NCBI GenBank assembly: GCA_951812925.1
Contig: OX638370.1
Location: 116,016,897-116,080,896, forward strand
Origin: Calliopum simillimum
Taxonomy: Eukaryota > Arthropoda > Insecta > Diptera > Lauxaniidae
Direction: 5' to 3'
Length of the DNA stretch: 64,000 nucleotides
The notes under the pieces are model-generated. The model was not told the DNA's origin and did no database searches. It saw only the letters and a list, made by a program, of their open reading frames with translations. The translations under genes and the position numbers were made by a program. This document shows positions 42,030 to 54,965 of the stretch, piece after piece (position 1 is the stretch's first letter; each line of letters opens with the position of its first letter).

Positions 42030-42720
42030 TTAAACAATGAATTTGAATATATTTATTATTAAATATAAATTTGTCTTAAATTTAATTTTAAATTGGCTAA
42101 AATTTGATTTGAATTTGAAAGTTATCTTAGTTGGAAATTTGATTTTGAATACAAATAAAATTAGTATTGAAATTGACTCAAACTTTGAATTGAATTTGAT
42201 GAGAATTTACTTTGAATTTGATTTCCAATTTGATCAAAACGCTGAGCATGGGATTCAAATAATTTTGACATATATTTAATGTGAAATTTGATCTTAATTC
42301 GATTTGAATTTGAACAATAAATGAATTAATATTAATATGAAATTGATATGAATTTGATCAAATTTGAATTTGACTTTGACTTCAGCATAAATTGATATTT
42401 AAACTGAAATAAACTTTGACTATAACTGAATTTGATCTCAACTTGCGTTTTGGTTGGAAATTTGATTTAAAATACAAATAAAATTTGAGCTGAAATTGTG
42501 TCACACATAACTTGGTTTGATATTAATTTGAAATTGATATGAATTTGAACAAATTTAAATTTGTCTTTGACTTAAGCATATCTTGATATTTAAACAGAAA
42601 TTTAATCCAAACTTTGACTTTAATTTGATTCTATCTCAATTTGAGATAGCTCAACATATTTGTTTTGTATTGACTTCAAATTGATTTGCACAGATTTTGA
42701 TTTTCAAATCAAATGCATAT
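42030..42720. repeat. Cryptic GAATTTGATTT repeat with about 195-bp duplication
   Basis: Dense GAATTTGATT/TTGAATTTGA words. Two larger blocks repeat: GAAATTGATATGAATTTGA at about 42,340 and 42,532, and TTGGAAATTTGATTT at about 42,131 and 42,453. The resulting ORF is a by-product. Confidence 0.65.
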
Positions 42721-45104
42721 GACATATTTTCATTAGTGCCTATTTTCTCAAAGCTACTAATGGCTCCCTTCTTTGTCACGGCATTGCTCCATATAAGGGA
42801 ACACAAAATGTGAACCATGCACCATTTTTATGTATGGTATGACTTGGTTCATTGACATAGTTAAGAGAGCAAACGGGCTATAGGGGCATACGTATGCAAT
42901 TGAAATGAGTTGTCATATGTTTTGCATTTGTATTACTCAATAGGAAATTGAAAGTGTTGCATATATGAAAATTACTTAATTTCATGAGATTCTCACATAC
43001 TTAAATTAAAAGTGCTACAGTTTATGGTCTGAATGAGACAAAACCGACAAAAATTATTCTAAAAATATTTGAAATTTTTCCAAGCCAATTATGGTGTGTT
43101 TCATGAACATTGTTTGACCATATTGGTTGACAACCACAATTATACTTTAGCATTTTTGCATTACCAAAATTGTAACAAATCTTTGAATAACAACTTTTTG
43201 CCGTCGTCGTTGCGACTTTGTTGTAATTGATTCTAGCCAAAAAATATTATATTTGCCACAGCTTTTGGTGCCGTGCATTAATATGTTGCTTATTGCATTT
43301 AAAAAACCGATAAAAGAATTTTTAATGAACTCACAATCGGTGCATTTAAATGCGGGTAACATTTTTGGACTTAAGCAATTCACACTTTTATAAAAAAATA
43401 AGATAAATTCTAAAATGTAACAATGAAAAGTTAATTTTTTTGTGTGTTAATCTTGAAATATTATATCAATCCATATTGGTTTATTTCAAATGAATTAATG
43501 TTGCTGCTGGTGCTGCTGTCAACACTTTAATTCTACCTGTGTACCAATCGGTTCCTTTTTGAATGCTAATTAATGTCTTGTTAATTATGTCATCTTACAA
43601 CATTCTTGAAAAGCTAACAATTTTTTTTCCTCCGAACTGTTTTAATTATAATTTACGACATTATTAATATGACAGCATTTTGACACCTGCATTAAGAGTG
43701 GCAGCAACAATAAAGCAAACAACAAAGACAATAAATAAAAACAGCATTGTTGCCTCATGAAACTAATTGATGTCAAAGAAATGTTGTTGCCGTCGCTGCT
43801 GCTCTAAAATTATGAGTTATTAAAGAAATTGTGCAGAAATAGTGCAGTTAGTGCAATCAGCTAAACCAGGCGAGCAGCCAAAAGAGCTATTAAATGTGAT
43901 TAATAAGTCACTAAAGACGCAAGCGTATATATATACATATATGTGTATATGTGTGTGTATACCTGTGCTTATATGCATTTAGCAATGCGAAATTAAAAGT
44001 GCAACGAAATTTCTTCATAAACATACGCGCTGCTGCTGCAATGATGGCCAATTAATGCAATAACGCTGTTGTTGTTGGCATCTGCTAGTGTTTGTTGTTG
44101 TTGTTGTTATTGCTGTATTTATTGTTCTTTTAATTGCAGCTACATACATATGTAATTTAGTTCGAAAATTTTGGTTAAAAGTAGTTGATGTCAACAAAAG
44201 TTGAAATTCTTCAAAAACAAAAGACTTAAGCTACGAACTTGGAAATTTTTTAAGTTTGCTGAAGTTTTGTTATGTTGTCTAGCACATTGTATGACAAGTC
44301 GCACATTTGTTAACGACACCTTATGCCTCTTAGGGTGACGCGTCGTACGAAAACGTACGACATCAAGGTTGTCCCATAATTCACGCAAGATTTCAATTGA
44401 ACTTGGAAAGACAAAGGCAGGAGTATTACAATTTAGCACAAGACAAAACTCGCTTGAAATTCTCTCAAGTATTAAAATTTCATAAAATTTCAACTAAAAT
44501 TATATAACAATGCAACTTCAGTCAGAAATCATATGAATGTTGTAATTTAAAAATGATTTTCTAACTCTAGTGACTTCAAAATTTCCGCATTCTTGTCATA
44601 ACGACGACCACACTATTGCAACACTTAAATTTTTACTGAAACAATTAAAGTATCAACACGACAGCAAAAATACTTTAAGGCTCATCAATAACAAATATTG
44701 CCAATTCTTCAGTGATACAGCGCAATCGTTAACAGATTACAATTTAATGCAATTATCAGCTGGTTAGATATCAAATTGCTGATTTAATTTTTGGTCTTTC
44801 ACACAGAGAGAGAGACTCTGCCATGCCGAAAAAAATAAAAAACAAAAAATTACCAATTTTACGCAATAAATTCGCTAACCATCATTGTTGCGCATGCGCA
44901 GTTTTTATTATGCAGTCAATAAATGTTATAGCGCATGTGCAACGCTAGAAATCAAATAAATATAATGAAAGTTAAAAAATTTCCTTAAGACAATTGTGTG
45001 TGTGGTCAAAATACATAACATGTGACGCAGCACAAAAAATCTTTCAGAAGACAAGGTGTACAAAAAATTAAAAGAAAATAAAGTAAAGATGCAGATTGAT
45101 ATAA
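42721..45104. other. Non-coding stretch with motif copy and simple repeats
   Basis: Simple repeats TATATATACATATATGTG near 43,927 and (TTG)n near 44,090, plus GCTGCTG words at 43,503 and 43,795. A dispersed motif copy is at 44,214-44,241. A weaker TTGCTTAAGTC is at 43,366 on the minus strand. No gene was found. Confidence 0.35.
44214..44241 (-). repeat. Dispersed CTTAAG motif, copy 9
   Basis: The minus strand reads AAGTTCGTAGCTTAAGTCTT then TTGTTTTT. It is an exact core match except T in place of C near the end. Confidence 0.8.
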
Positions 45105-45490
45105 CGATAAGACAAAAGAGCTGCTTCCCGGCCAAATATTTAATTAATTTCCAACTTAGCTTAAATTCAACGTTTCATACAACTAGCATAAGAGGATTCT
45201 CGAATAATTGGCGCCCAACGTAGGGCCATCTTATTGGTACTACGCTGAAAGTAGAAACGCAGCTACGATGACACCTTGGAGCTTTGTTTGACTGCCTTTC
45301 TACTTTCAGCGTAGTACCAATAATATGGCCCCACGTTGGGCGCTAATTATTCGAGAATCCTTTTATATTAGTTGTGTGAAACGTTGAATTTAAACTAAGT
45401 TGGAAAACAATTAATTATTTTGACGGGAAGCAGTTCTTTTGTCTTATCGATCTATAATTGGCACCCAACGTGGGGCTATCTTATTGGTAC
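45105..45490. repeat. Palindrome of LTR end plus tRNA-Lys primer site, third copy beside it
   Basis: Equal arms 45,105-45,257 and 45,297-45,449 (153 nt each) are inverse complements around a 39-nt loop. Each arm contains an LTR-end-like stretch (ATTCTCGAATAAT), then a primer site for tRNA-Lys (GGCGCCCAACGTAGGGCC on the left, complement of AGCGCCCAACGTGGGGCC on the right), then leader TTATTGGTACTACGCTGAAA. A third direct copy of primer site plus leader begins at about 45,456. This appears to be remnants of one LTR family arranged head to head and then head to tail. Confidence 0.85.
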
Positions 45491-46540
45491 TACGCTGAAA
45501 GAAGAAACGAAGTCAAACAAAGCTATAAGCTGTCATCGTAATTGCGTTAAAAAAGACCAAGGACAGACTTCGTTTAAGTAAGAGAGGAGTTAACAATAGT
45601 TTGCAATCAGGTACATTTCATTTATTTTACTTTCTTTTTACTTGGCATAGGGGAGAGGGGGGCTTGTGTAGACAAATTCAAATTCTCGTGCCGTTTTGAT
45701 TTTTTTGTTTCTGTTTTATATTTTTCAAGTTAGTATTTGCACTCTGTATCACCAAAAAACAATTCATTTGTTGACAGTTCAGCATTTTTTAAAAATTGCT
45801 ATTTAAGACAGCTAATGAAACAACTTCTTAGCTTTGCAATTTAATTATAACTTTAAAAGCAATATTTTTTCTTGGAAAACTTTACTTCTTTTTTTATGAA
45901 ATTGTGCTCTTGCAACGTTTTGCATAATTTTCCCATCAAATTAAAGCCTCAGCAAATTGCCTTTTTTTTTCGGTATCATTTGGCCTTTTGTTACCCCTGC
46001 CATTATTGGCTTTGGCAGCTGGTGCTGAAAATTAGCACCTGTTAAATATCATTTTTCAGTCGTCACAGCCGACATCAATGTTGCAGTCAAAATTCTGCAC
46101 AAATACACACAGTAGCTGCTGGTTGAAGCAGCAAAGAATTTGTGTTTTTTGTTGTTGCTGTTGTTGTTTTTACTATTTACATTTGCCAAAGTCGTGCAGC
46201 AAAAATTTTTTAATTTTTTTTCTGTTCAAGTTGGCGTACAAAGTTTCCTTAAAACGTTAAAATCTTTTAAAGTGTCTTTTGTTTCTTATTTCTGATTACG
46301 TAGTCTTGTTTCAATAATGGTGTCTGCTGTAAAATTTGTTACGGTCTCATTGTGCTGATTTTGGTATTTGTATGATAATATGTTTAAGATTTTGTTTCAG
46401 AGCTGTCTATTTTTAAGTCCATAATAAGATTTGGAAAAATCTTTGCTCTAAATTGCAGAAAACGATGTTCTCAGGCATTCGTTGCGGTTTCAGGATACCC
46501 TTTTCTGAATAGCATCAGATAGTTATATTAACGAACCTTT
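45491..46540. other. Non-coding stretch
   Basis: Leader-like sequence trails off near 45,610. The remainder is AT-rich with a TTG/CTG run near 46,148. A fragment near 46,448 (AAATTGCAGAAAACGATGTT) matches the complement of 10,880-10,905. Confidence 0.35.
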
Positions 46541-48990
46541 TTCGCCGCTAGTTGGGGTGTAGCCGTCGGTGCCCAGGATTCGAATACAAAAATTTATTTA
46601 TTTATTTATAAGGAAAGAAAAACTTTTCACAATTTTCACTGGTTTTGTTTCACAATTTTTTTTTCACTAAAATTATTCCTCCTGAAAAGCACTCTTAAAA
46701 TATATTGATCTATAAGCTTAATAATACAGGTGACAAATGGGCTATGTACGGATGATAACAATATGGGTAATACGTGAATATCAGTGTCAGCCGAACCAGG
46801 AGTCGTGCCAGCACTACCTCCCCGTGGACTCTTCGTTCTTGCGTCGCCGGTCTGTATTTCCGTCCAGAAGTCAGGATTCAAGCGAGTTGCGTCACTCGTT
46901 GTCCTCTGCTAACCTGACTTTGTTTGACTTGTTTGTTCACGAGAGCCCGCATCACCGCTACACTCTCGGGTCAGGTCAGCAAATTCTTCAGAAAACAAAG
47001 CCTACGGTCTTAGTCACTGTCCACTGATCCGTGTTTATTAGTACTCACTTGAAAGTCTCAGTTTCGTCAAAGGATGTGTAATGGCACCAAGTCAATTAAA
47101 TACATTTTTAGTTTCGCTTCACTTGTTTCATCAAACAAAAAAGTCATGCAACTATTGCACCTTCTGAACCCACAGAAGCACAAAAAACATTAGTTGTATG
47201 CTTTTGTGTTTTTTTGGTTCAGAAGGTGTAGCGGTTGAATGATTTTTTTTGTTTTTTGTTTTGGTGAGGTTGGTACTTGGTCCGGCAGCCATGGTTCTTT
47301 TTGGTTTTTAGCGTGGTTGGAAAAAAGCTGAGAAAAAACGCGGTCTCGATCTCTACTCGTACGAAAAGACAAAATGTCAGTTTTTTGGTAAAGTCTTTAA
47401 ACAAATAAAATTTTATTAAAAAAAAACCAAATTAAAACAGTGCTCAAGAATCGTACGTAAAAAAAAAAAGAAGATTCATTTTAAAAAAAGAGCGACTCCG
47501 CTGGCCGCAAGTTCATACGGGGAAAACATGCGCGATTTCGGTCTCAAAAGCAGCAGTGAAGTATTGGCTCAATTAATTGGAGAATTGAATAAGTATTGTT
47601 CCGAAGCTGAAAATTTAATACATATTGAAGAAATGGCACATACACAAATACACGGACACAAATACAATTTATCTGAGGAAAACGATAACCACAACAAAAG
47701 TAAGACCACCAATAAAATAAACGAATGCAAAATGAAAACTGATCACTGATCCCTCGCATTAACTTTTATTTAGAAGAAACAAAATTAAAAAAAAAAAAAA
47801 AAAAGCAAAATACGTTTAATACATATTTATACAACGTTAAATATGTAAAATAAAAATTAAAAGAAAAAATTATAAAAAAAAATTGTAAAACAAAAAAAAA
47901 AAATTTATTTTAATGATAAAAAAAAAAAAGAACAGACGAAAATATGAAATTGTGGCAAAAGAAAACTAATACACACATACATACATAAATACACTTAGCG
48001 CAAACAACTTTTATTTAGCGTTTAGCCGTTCAAATCCTCAGCAAAATTTTTTCTGTATGAGTTCTATTTAAAATGTTTAGTTTTTTTTTCTTATCTTATA
48101 ATTATGTACACATACATATTTTAAACATTCATACACCCACAAACACCAATAACTATAATAACAAGAAAAACAAGAAATACATAAAATATTTAAGTGTATA
48201 ACAGTTTTGTAAGGGCGCCCATGAACATAAAACATAAAAATATAAAAATTTAAATTAAATTAGAACTAAATAACAAAAAAAAAAAAATGAATAATTATAA
48301 ATAAAAGAGAAAAGAAAAGAAAAAAAAAAATGGAAAAATAATTTAATTTTAACTTTGGTCAAATGTAGGGTGTAGGCTTAAGATTGGGTGGACCGAAAAA
48401 TCAGCCCCATGTCCACACGGTAGGGTGGGTTAAGTCGGAGCACAGGGCATCTCCATCTTGTCCCTGTGAGGTGTAGTGCACTAGCGGTCAAATTTTTTTT
48501 GTTTTTGCTACGTTAAATTAAAAAGCCAGGGTATACCTAAAGTTCCGATTTCACTGATGCTTGTTACGCACGTGAATTAAATTTGTAGGCGGAAGTATCA
48601 TTCCTGCAGCAGCGAACCCAGCCAACATCCTCACCGAACTGCTAGCATCGGCACAAATCACGTGCGGCCGCTGCAGTAAATGGTCCGTGTTCCAACCGCC
48701 AGTCGACTAGGTCGATTACAGATGATTGAAATATTTGAAGAACATGTCTTACCTCGTTACTGGTTGGGTTATAAGAGAACGATACCATCGCTAAAATTTG
48801 CATTCCACCATTCCATTTTCATCCACGGACAGCTGTTTCCTCCTATCGATAAGATTTGACAGTTGGCATTCACTGTTTCGGGACCAGGGTTGCTGCTGCA
48901 CTCGATAATTATGCAACTCTCGTCCAACGGTGTGTCAAGCGGTTGCACAATAGTTTGTCAAGCCCATTCGATGCGATTGTCCTAAAACTA
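46541..48990. mobile_element. Probable degraded retroelement-like region, class unknown
   Basis: Composition and texture differ from the flanks. 46,790-46,990 is G+C-rich, and 47,528-47,749 carries a 73-codon ORF starting MRDFGLKSSSEVLAQLIGEL preceded by a leader-like A-rich tract. Several purine runs (48,300-48,340) precede a G+C-richer block 48,360-48,960 with GTGGACCGAAAAATCAGCCC and GGTGGGTTAAGTCGGAGCAC. A hairpin lies at 47,155-47,232 with arms around CACCTTCTGAACC. This arrangement suggests leader, short gag-like ORF and 3' region of a decayed element, but no LTR pair, protease or polymerase was seen. Confidence 0.3.
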
Positions 48991-49212
48991 TCTGCTTACT
49001 AAAGAATCCTTAGTTTTAAATTAATTCTAGACTTATTTAACTAGAAATTCATTGCTTATTTTAACCTAAATTAATTTTAATATTATTAATACTTCAAATA
49101 CAAGTAATTATTTAAATGATGTGGACGCAAATGAGGCTTCCGATTTGCGACCTCACAAAACTATACCATCAAACTTTTGCAAATGAACACTTAATTTCCG
49201 AGTCATCGTCCA

Positions 49213-49532
49213 ACTAGGGTAAATCCGAGAGATATGGCACCCTTTTTGTTCAACTGCTATAGAACCATAGTCAAAAGATATTTTTAAAGGAACTTAACCC
49301 GTGACTAAGAATGATATGGCATCTTAATATGGGTTATTTGGCCCTTTAAGTACCTTTTAAGACTTTAGTGCCACAATTCAATTCAATTCCAAAGGAACTA
49401 CTCACCACAAAGTTTCTCTCACAACTGAATTAAACTGTGTCCGAATTTAAAGGCTATGAAAACTGTTAAAAATTTAAATTGTAAGGGGTGCCATATCACC
49501 AGGGGAAGACATATCTCCAAGTTTACCCTAGT
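49213..49532. mobile_element. GGTGCCATTTCTCCC family MITE, short complete copy
   Basis: About 320 bp between inverted ends CTAGGGTAAATCCGAGAGAT at the left and the complement of CTAGGGTAAACTTGGAGATA at the right. Both are followed inward by the ATGGCACC word. The outer CTAG on both sides suggests a TA-type target duplication. No ORF. Confidence 0.75.
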
Positions 49533-52500
49533 CAAACTTTAAAGACAAAAGTTAAACTTTGTAAATTAAATTTTGTCTTTGTAAAAACTTGTTTGTCTAA
49601 TTTTCTTATATCTTTTTATATTCATTACCACCCACTTTTTTTAGGTCTAATGAATACCCACAAATGAAATAGCGGCTTCAGATACAAATCAGAATCAAGA
49701 GCACTTATTTAAATTTTCAGAAACGAGCAATAAATTATGCTATTAAAAAAAAAAAAACAGCCTATATATTAAAAAAAAAAAACAAATATTAACATAAGCT
49801 GCATACCATAAAATGTTGAAAATTTAGACATCGTGAAAAAATACAACTCATGAATGAATGCGTAAAATGTAAAACGCGCGCCGTTTGCTGTTCACAAAAG
49901 CCATACACGTCGAGGAGGGTACCCTTTTCAGTAGCATCATCATCAACATCATCAACAACATCAACATCATCACTTCAACACTTGACAATCAACAGTTTAG
50001 TAGATACTACGGGCAGACAGTCAGGTGTCAAGCGCCAGCCACCACACGCACAGCGTAACGCCTCTTTTCAACGCCTAACTCTAAAGCGCGTAACTTATGG
50101 GCTCTGCGCATGGCCATTAAAGTTGTCACGCTAAATCAAACAAAAAAGCGCCGTTCAGTCTCGTATGTTCAGCTTAAATTTGACTGTTTAAAATTTGTTT
50201 GTTTATTTAACAACTTAACGGTTTATTTATGTTAAATACTTTGACGCGCCTTACGCCCAAAGTTTTTTTTGTTTGAATTTACATTTTTGCTACGCAGGCT
50301 TACGCACATTTTCGTAGGCTTTGTTTTGTTTGTTTTAGACTGTTAGCTATGATTCATATGTGTGATTCTCCAAAAAATGCACCATTCAATGACCCGGTAT
50401 TCAAAACCATGTTTAAATTTAAAATTTTATATTTGAAATATTTAATAGAGATACTTAACAAGAGCTTTTAGATGAATAGCTTGAAATAAAAAATAGTTCT
50501 ATATATTTTACTATGAAATTATAACATAAAGTGTTAAGAACTCATTCTTCTGCTAGTGCCAAACCGGTACTTAGCGCAGTTAATTTGCTCGTGTCGCATA
50601 TTACACCTCTTACGACATAGTTTGCATATAAGTATATTTCAGGTACTGTTTTTCCGTGTTAGCTCTTCAACTTTCAATTTAAAATTTGTATGGTGGAAAA
50701 AAATGTCACGTTCATATTGTCACGTATCGATTCAGATTATGATCAATGCAAAGAAAAGTACAGAAGATATTTGAATCAAACAAAATACATTATAAAGCAA
50801 CATAAAATTTTAACTTATTTCGCTGAATTCTGACTTTCTTTGAATAGGCACGAAAACTACTTCTATTTTTGTCACTTTCGTGTTGTGTCTTTTTTTGCGT
50901 GTATCTTGGAACCAAGACTTCGTCTGCTATTAAAGTTGGTACTAATTAAAGTGCTGCCTAAGAGCTGTAATGTAAAGTAGAAACTAAAATAAAAATATGT
51001 TTTACTTCCACTTTTTTTGCACTTTAAATGTGTACGATGATCACGTTCGTCACTTGGGAAATGCCCGTATGTAAAATAGATCGGCACAAATAACATCCTT
51101 TGGAAAAATTGGTGATGCCACGTCAACTTAACGAGATAAGGTGAAGCAGCGTACACCGAGAAATCTTGTTTATTTGTATAGTGGAAAAAGTGTCCCATGC
51201 GGCGCGTCTCGTGCGACCATTATTAAAATTTAATTAAAAAAAGTATTACTCGCTTTTAGGTAAAATCAAAACCATTTTTAAGAAACGTTAATGTAAAACA
51301 TTCTATTCATATTGAAATATTGCCTCAGATTTGAATTTGAATTGTTGGCCGCTCAAAGCACTTCTGTTTTAGTCCCGTGCAAACGCCTTGGTTTTTTGCA
51401 ATTATCTGGAAATCGAAAAATTGTCCAAAATCATACTTAGCATCAATTTTAGGGCTACTTAAGAGCTATAAGTTAAATCCGTTTTATTTTTAAATTTTTT
51501 TCATTAAAATTTAAATGTGTTTGACAGTCACGTTCATTGCCATGGAAATGCCGATATGTCTGACTTAAGCAAGAATTACAAAGAAAACCACATGGAAGCC
51601 CTGAAAGTTTATGTAGATTTTTCAAAATGGTTCAATAACTTCAATTAAAAAAAAAAAAAAAAAAAAATTAAAGAATAGGTGAGGACAAAGAAAGGCATAT
51701 TTTGGCACATATTTTTGGAGATTCACCCATATATGACAGATTCTACGTGAAAATGGATAATTTTTTAACAAACGAAGAGTTCAGAAAAATGATCATAAAT
51801 TCGGTTCCTGTGTGAAAATTATGACCACTTTTGTAGAATGTGCAGAATACACAAATTTACTATGACTAAATAAAATCGACCAGTGGTCAAAATTCGACCA
51901 CAAATGTATTAAATAATTTTGGTACTTTTTGTACGCTTTAAGTACTTTTTTTAAAATTTGGTACAAAATAGAAAATCTCATTTATCATCACTAGCAAAAT
52001 TCAAGCGAAATATAAAGAAAACAAATATCATGAAGTCAGTGCTATCTTTTTGTCTTTCTCTTTGTGCTTTATCCTTTTTTCAGCTCAGTGTGGCCGTGTA
52101 TTTTGTTGTTGTTAATATTGAAAAATGTATTGAATTGTACCTGGCTTAAATTCCAAATATTTGCATAATTTTAACTTTGTGCACATCTACACCCAAATAC
52201 CTTTCGAATGGTGTATAATTTAAAGTCGTACTCCATTTTTAACATAGTAGAAACAGATGGACAAGTTTTTGTCTTGCATATTAATATATAGATTTGCATG
52301 CTATGGAAACATAAAGTCAATATATTGTTTGATAAAGTCAATTTTTTTTTATTAATCGTATATTTTGCCTTTATTCATATGTTTTTTGTCTGTAGCAGAC
52401 TGTAAGTAACCCTGTTGTTTGATTCGCTTTTTTTTTGGGTTCCAGTTCAGCCATGCAGCTATCGCGGCATGACGTGCTGAAATGCAATAAGGCAACAACA

Positions 52501-53666
52501 ATTTATTATGTCTGCTTTAATTGTTTTTCTTGGCGTATTCTGTGTGGCATATATGACGAAATTTGCTAAAAAAAATTTTGAATTGATAAAAAAAAATAAT
52601 AAAAAATTGGAACTTAACAAACTATGCAAATTAAGCAAGAATTTATCGAATAGCTTTTTGAGAACTAAAAAAAGTTTAACAAAAAAACATTGACTTTTTA
52701 AATGCCGCTAAGTTTATTTTGATTTATTTCGCAAAAAAAAAATGCACAACATCTAAGTAGCAATAAAAAGTGCAAAAAAATTATATAAAATATGATAGTA
52801 AATATTTAATTAATTAATATAAATGAAAGAATTTAAAATTGATTGCACAATTATCGAAAGCATTAATTTAATAACGTTTAAAGACAATTAGTAACACCAC
52901 TTAGATAAGTAGCTGCTACTGTTTGTTGGTACTGCGATGCTGTGCAGTAGGTTCGCTGCTTAAGTCTTTCGTTTTTCTGCTTTTTGCTTTTTGCAGTTCA
53001 AATGCAGTTAATTTTCTACGCTAAATAAGTATTATTTTAGCAACAATTAGCAAAGATTTAATTAGATTATGATGCATTACACAAATAGAAATAAATGTGA
53101 GTTACTATATATTTCCGCAAATCGCAGCAGGTAGCAGTTAAGGTGGTGGCGGTTGTGCTGGTGGCTGACTGCGCGCAAAAAAAAAGTAAATGTAAAAACG
53201 CGCATATTTGACTTTAATTTACGTAGTTTTTTTTTCGAGCAGCTTTAACACTTCAATGTTGCGTTGCTAAATAGCGTGAGAATTTTCTGTGCAAAGCAGA
53301 AAAACTGACAAATGCTAACAATATATAGTACGTATATATGTACATAAAAAACAGCATTAAACTGATGTTGCTGTAATTGAATGCGAAACAAATTTGTAAA
53401 ATGAAATTCAATTAATTTTTTTTTGCTTCTTAATGGCACATGAGAATACACTTGAAATAATTTTTAACAAAATAAAAAATTGAGTTTTTTATTTTTAATT
53501 TGAAAAATATCGAAAATATCAAAAGCAGCAAATAACTTGTATAGAAAACACTGAAAAGTATCAACAGCAAAACATCTAATAAAGCTACAAAAATTTGAAA
53601 AATTTCGAATTATATCAAGAAACATCTAAACGGATGAAACATATCAAATAGTAATGAAACTAAGTA
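49533..53666. other. Non-coding stretch, motif copy near 52.95 kb
   Basis: 49,850-50,135 is a G+C-richer island with a Ser/Thr-rich ORF over an ATC/ATCAAC repeat. Homology and splice context are absent. The rest is AT-rich with poly-A runs (51,650) and short random ORFs. A dispersed motif is at 52,949-52,978. Confidence 0.35.
52949..52978 (+). repeat. Dispersed CTTAAG motif, copy 10
   Basis: Reads AGGTTCGCTGCTTAAGTCTT then TCGTTTTTCT. The core GCTTAAGTCTTTCGTTTTTC is the same as the majority form. Confidence 0.8.
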
Positions 53667-54540
53667 GTAAGGGTGTTACCTTTGGCCTGACCTAAAATTA
53701 AATACCCCACACTGCTGCATTTTGAAAATTTGATTTGCACGGGAGGTGCCATGCCACTTAGTTTTTGCTCAGATCTTAAGCTAACTATTCCTAGTATTTG
53801 TGCGAAATTTTTTTGCATAACCTTAATCAACGCTTGCACTGCAGTATTCCGAAAATATTGCTTGCATGGGAGTTGCCACGCCCTCTTATCCAAATTTATC
53901 TAGTTTTTGTGCAAAGCTGGCATTTACTGTTCGTAGTGAAATTTGGTTGTCTTATCTCAAAAATCTTTTTTTAATGTAACATTTTGAAATTTTTGCTTAT
54001 ATTGGGGGTGCCATGCCTTCCTATCTAAGTTCGCCCAGTTTTTGCTCAGAGCTTGCATTTATCTGTTATGTTTAGTGTCTGAGTAAAAATTGGTTGTGTT
54101 TTCTCAAAAAACAATTTCCAATATATTTCGAAATAAATGCTGGTATAGGGGTGCCACGCCCTTCTGTTCAATTTCGCCTAGTTTTTGCTCAGAGCTTGCA
54201 ATTACTATTTTTAGCATCTGAGTGAAATTTGGTTGCGTTCTCGTAAATAGTGAAAATTGTTTTTCAAATGTTTTTTGTATGGAAGGAAGCGTGGCCGTTG
54301 ACCGATTTCGCTCATTTTCAATACCACAAGCTAAGTTTTGCGACAAAGCCAGTGTGCAAGATTTCATTGAATTATCTTTCTTAGTTGTCTCATGAAAACT
54401 ATTTCTACGGGCAGACAGACAGCAAAACCAGCCAGACTGATATGACTATATGGGCTCAGAAGGTAACGCTGATCAAGAATATATATATTTTTCCATAACT
54501 GCCACGCCCCCATCTCTACGTTACAAGCGTATGAATAAAG
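53667..54540 (+). repeat. Dispersed repeat family with internal repeats, copy 2
   Basis: Same order of parts as 868-1652, beginning AGTAAGGGTGTTACCTTTGG and with GGAGGTGCCAYGCC-type units near 53,741, 53,870, 54,005 and 54,145. It then has GGACGGAAGCGTGG-like sequence and GACCGATTTCGCTCATTTT. The (CCAG)n run is shorter, and the 3' end GCTGATCAAGAATATATATA is at about 54,468. Copy 2 has one more internal unit than copy 1. Confidence 0.7.
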
Positions 54541-54559
54541 TAGATGTAGAGAATTGAAA

Positions 54560-54965
54560 TAGAAAAGCTCGATAAGTACCTCATTAGCAGGGAAGATATG
54601 GCACCCCTTTCAATTTCAGTACTTCCAGCTTTCGTATCAGAATAAATAGAATTGAACGTGATTTCGTTTTCGGTTGAATAAGAGCTTGAGTGAAAATATT
54701 TATTCGCTTCGTGGCTTTTTTTTTTCAATAAATACCAAAAAGTAGAAATGGCACCCATTTACTGAGGAAAAATGGTTAGGGTGCCATTCCTTCTTTTTCA
54801 TGTTATTGGATATTAAAAATTACAATTATGAAGCGCTTGAACGTACGGTCGTTCAAGAATCGCAGAATATTTGTCAGGTAGGACCTTCAATGTTTTGGCT
54901 TTATAGCAGTTCAAAATATGGGTGCCATTTCTCCCAGGTTAACCCTAGTGTAAACTGTTTTGAAA
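54560..54965 (+). mobile_element. GGTGCCATTTCTCCC family element, copy 3
   Basis: Left part AGGGAAGATATGGCACCCCT near 54,590, right end GGTGCCATTTCTCCCAGGTT plus AACCCTAG at 54,919-54,950. It also contains the AAATGGCACCCATTTACTGA phrase found at 40,072. No ORF. Confidence 0.6.

Noticed and set aside
46565..46600. tRNA-like T-arm (complement of GGTGCCCAGGATTCGAAT)
   Set aside because: No D-arm, anticodon arm or acceptor pairing around it; at most a primer-site-like remnant.
49850..50134. 94-codon Ser/Thr-rich ORF
   Set aside because: Driven by an ATC/ATCAAC repeat; no homology recognised.
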